Source of the DNA: Ancylobacter novellus
GTDB taxonomy: Bacteria > Pseudomonadota > Alphaproteobacteria > Rhizobiales > Xanthobacteraceae
Assembly (NCBI GenBank): GCA_003241485.1
Contig: QFQD01000005.1
Span: 1 to 64,000, forward strand
DNA length: 64,000 nucleotides
Reading direction: 5' to 3'
Shown: piece after piece, positions 62,561 through 64,000 of the stretch
Layout: every line of letters starts with the position of its first letter
How positions within the stretch are numbered: the first letter of the stretch is position 1
The notes under the pieces: model-generated
What the model saw: only the letters and a program-made list of their open reading frames with translations
Told to the model about the DNA's origin: nothing
The model's database searches: none
Translations under genes and position numbers: made by a program

Positions 62561-63676
62561 CTAGGCGGCCGCGCGGGCGGGTTCCGCCACGCGCGGGAAG
62601 AGGCTGCATTCGGCCGCGTCGACGGCGAGGAACACCTCGTCGCCGATGCCGAACTGTTCGAGCGGATGGGTCTGCGCGCGCAGCACCGTGCCGGTGGGCA
62701 GCTCGACCCAGTATTCCGAGAGGTTGCCGAGATAGGTGCGCTCGGTGATGCGGGCGCTGAGGCGGTGTTCCTCGCTGCGCGTGCGGGCGAGCCGCAGGTT
62801 CTCCGGCCGCACCGCGATGTCGATGGCATCGCCCGCCTTGAGGGTGGCGCGCTCCCCGCCGAAGCCGGGAAATTCCATGCCGTCGATAATCACCACCGGC
62901 GTGCCGCCCGCGCCGGCGCGCACCTCGCCCGGCAGGAAGTTCACGATGCCCATGAAGTCGGCGACGATCTTGTTGGCGGGCCGGCGATAGACCTCGTCCG
63001 GCGTGCCGTATTGCTGCAGCTTTCCGCCATGCATCACCGCGATCTGGTCGGACAGCGCGAGCGCCTCTGCTTGGTCATGGGTGACGTAGACGAAGGTGAT
63101 GCCGGTGCGGCGCTGCAACTGCTTCAGCTCGACGCGCATCTTCTCGCGCAGCTTGGCGTCGAGGTTGGAGAGCGGCTCGTCGAGCAGCAGGATGCCCGGC
63201 TCCACCACGAGGCTGCGCGCCAGCGCCACACGCTGCTGCTGGCCGCCCGACAATTCGTTGGGCAGGCGGTTCTCCAGCCCGCCGAGATTGACCAGGGCGA
63301 GGGTGTCGAGCACCTTCCGCCGCGCCTGTTCGGCCGGCACCTTGCGCAGCTTGAGCCCGAAGACGACGTTCTCGAACACCGTCTTGTGCGGCCACACCGC
63401 GTAGTTCTGGAACACCATGCCCATGCCACGCCGGTCCGGCGGGGCGACGCCCTCCGGCGAGGACACGACCGTATTGTCGACCCGGATGGTGCCGGTGTCC
63501 GGCGTGACATAGCCGGCGATCAGCCGCAGCGTGGTGGTCTTGCCGCAGCCCGAAGGGCCGAGCAGCGTCACGAACTGGTTGTCCTTGATCTCAAGGTCGA
63601 GGTCGCGCAGCGCGGCCATGCCCGAGTCTTTCCCGCCGTAGAATTTCGACAGGCCATTGATGCGGATGCCAGCCAT
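62561..63676 (-). CDS. ABC transporter ATP-binding protein (PotA/FbpC class)
   Basis: 371 residues. Walker A GPSGCGKTT near 39, signature LSGGQQQRVALARSL near 140, Walker B ILLLDEPLSNLDAKLREKM, H-loop VTHDQAEALALSD, and a TOBE domain from about 290. Its ATG shares one base with the permease stop. It is part of the minus-strand operon that runs off the right edge. Confidence 0.9.
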   Translation of the reverse strand: MAGIRINGLSKFYGGKDSGMAALRDLDLEIKDNQFVTLLGPSGCGKTTTLRLIAGYVTPDTGTIRVDNTVVSSPEGVAPPDRRGMGMVFQNYAVWPHKTVFENVVFGLKLRKVPAEQARRKVLDTLALVNLGGLENRLPNELSGGQQQRVALARSLVVEPGILLLDEPLSNLDAKLREKMRVELKQLQRRTGITFVYVTHDQAEALALSDQIAVMHGGKLQQYGTPDEVYRRPANKIVADFMGIVNFLPGEVRAGAGGTPVVIIDGMEFPGFGGERATLKAGDAIDIAVRPENLRLARTRSEEHRLSARITERTYLGNLSEYWVELPTGTVLRAQTHPLEQFGIGDEVFLAVDAAECSLFPRVAEPARAAA

Positions 63677-64000
63677 CAGCCCATAACTCCGGTGCGCGAA
63701 TTGCTTGAATCGCCGGTCTTGAGGCCCAGCCGGCTCCCGCCGAAACGGCGGGCGATGGCGATGGCGACGGCGATGATGACCATGTTGACCATGGCGAGCG
63801 CGGCGACGGGCTCGGTGTAGCCGGTCTCGTAGAGGTTATAGACCGCGACCGCCAAGGTGATGGAGGTGGAGGAGAACAGCAGGATCGAGGCGGAAAGCTC
63901 CTGGATCACCGGCACGAACACCAGGAGCCAGCCGGCGAACAGGCCGGGCTTGATTAGCGGCAGGGTGATCTCCTTCATCGTCTGTCCCCAGGAAGCCCCG
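63676..64000 (-). CDS. ABC transporter permease, 5' part beyond window
   Basis: Only the C-terminal about 107 residues are in the window: the end of the EAA loop (ASWGQTMKEITLPLIKPGL), then three hydrophobic segments and a hydrophilic tail. The frame is open to the edge, so the internal ATG at 63978 is not the start. The family is the Fe3+/polyamine-type permeases, probably a fused double-domain or single unit; its length cannot be judged. Confidence 0.82.
   Translation of the reverse strand, partial: GASWGQTMKEITLPLIKPGLFAGWLLVFVPVIQELSASILLFSSTSITLAVAVYNLYETGYTEPVAALAMVNMVIIAVAIAIARRFGGSRLGLKTGDSSNSRTGVMG

Overview
The window is one dense stretch of high-GC chromosome, judged by eye. Genes are packed in overlapping operons (ATGA and GTGA junctions), with no rRNA, tRNA, insertion sequence, prophage or CRISPR array that I can see. 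Codon use, the RpoE-ChrR pair, BigR-type sulfur genes and Smo/Mtl polyol genes point to an alphaproteobacterium, most likely Hyphomicrobiales and perhaps Xanthobacteraceae-like. The genus is a guess. The lifestyle looks like that of a soil or plant-associated heterotroph scavenging small nitrogenous compounds and polyols: six ABC import systems lie here.

Layout. 1-2859 (minus): HAD phosphatase, class III aminotransferase and a ureohydrolase-fold protein cut by the window edge. 3381-8707: a histidine ammonia-lyase homologue that lacks the MIO-forming Ala-Ser-Gly, convergent with a complete OsmU/Yeh-type betaine ABC transporter. This pair is a candidate ergothioneine (or other betaine) uptake and lyase system. 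8826-16742: a desaturase-like membrane protein and a singlet-oxygen-type sigma/anti-sigma locus (RpoE-ChrR). Its divergent operon holds a flavin oxidase, DUF1365 and a Cfa-like methyltransferase; DUF1295 and DUF2177 proteins flank it. Three TGATCC-N18-TA promoters read into these genes. 16827-23557 (minus): ABC importer, LacI regulator, inositol-monophosphatase-like enzyme and phosphodiesterase, headed by a perfect 20-bp palindrome. 23678-25706: YqaA-like protein, then a sulfur-stress operon (DUF2892, BigR-like, split YeeE/YedE).

25772-31001: three likely lysine/2-aminoadipate catabolism genes (DUF1338 2-oxoadipate enzyme, ALDH7 dehydrogenase, aminotransferase) with a LysR regulator. 31005-35069: LysR regulator, DoxX protein and hybrid histidine kinase. 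35407-39647 (plus): class III aminotransferase, beta-keto acid cleavage enzyme, acetylpolyamine-deacetylase-like enzyme, acyl-CoA thioesterase and GNAT, an uncommon combination that reads as a complete catabolic route. It converges on 39661-43973 (minus): AruI-like decarboxylase, AruH-like arginine aminotransferase, TetR and a DDAH-like guanidino hydrolase. This is divergent from a polar amino acid ABC transporter with an M20 deacylase (44217-48641).

48761-51696: PLD-VTT fusion and an EEP phosphatase. 51752-60482: mannitol/sorbitol operon (HAD, SorC-type regulator, Smo ABC transporter, mannitol dehydrogenase, fructokinase). 60512-64000 (minus): Fe3+/polyamine-class ABC transporter with an embedded alpha/beta hydrolase, cut by the right edge.

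Best candidates for something undescribed are the 35407-48641 super-locus and the MIO-less lyase with its betaine transporter. All functional names come from motifs, lengths and context read by eye; no database search was run.
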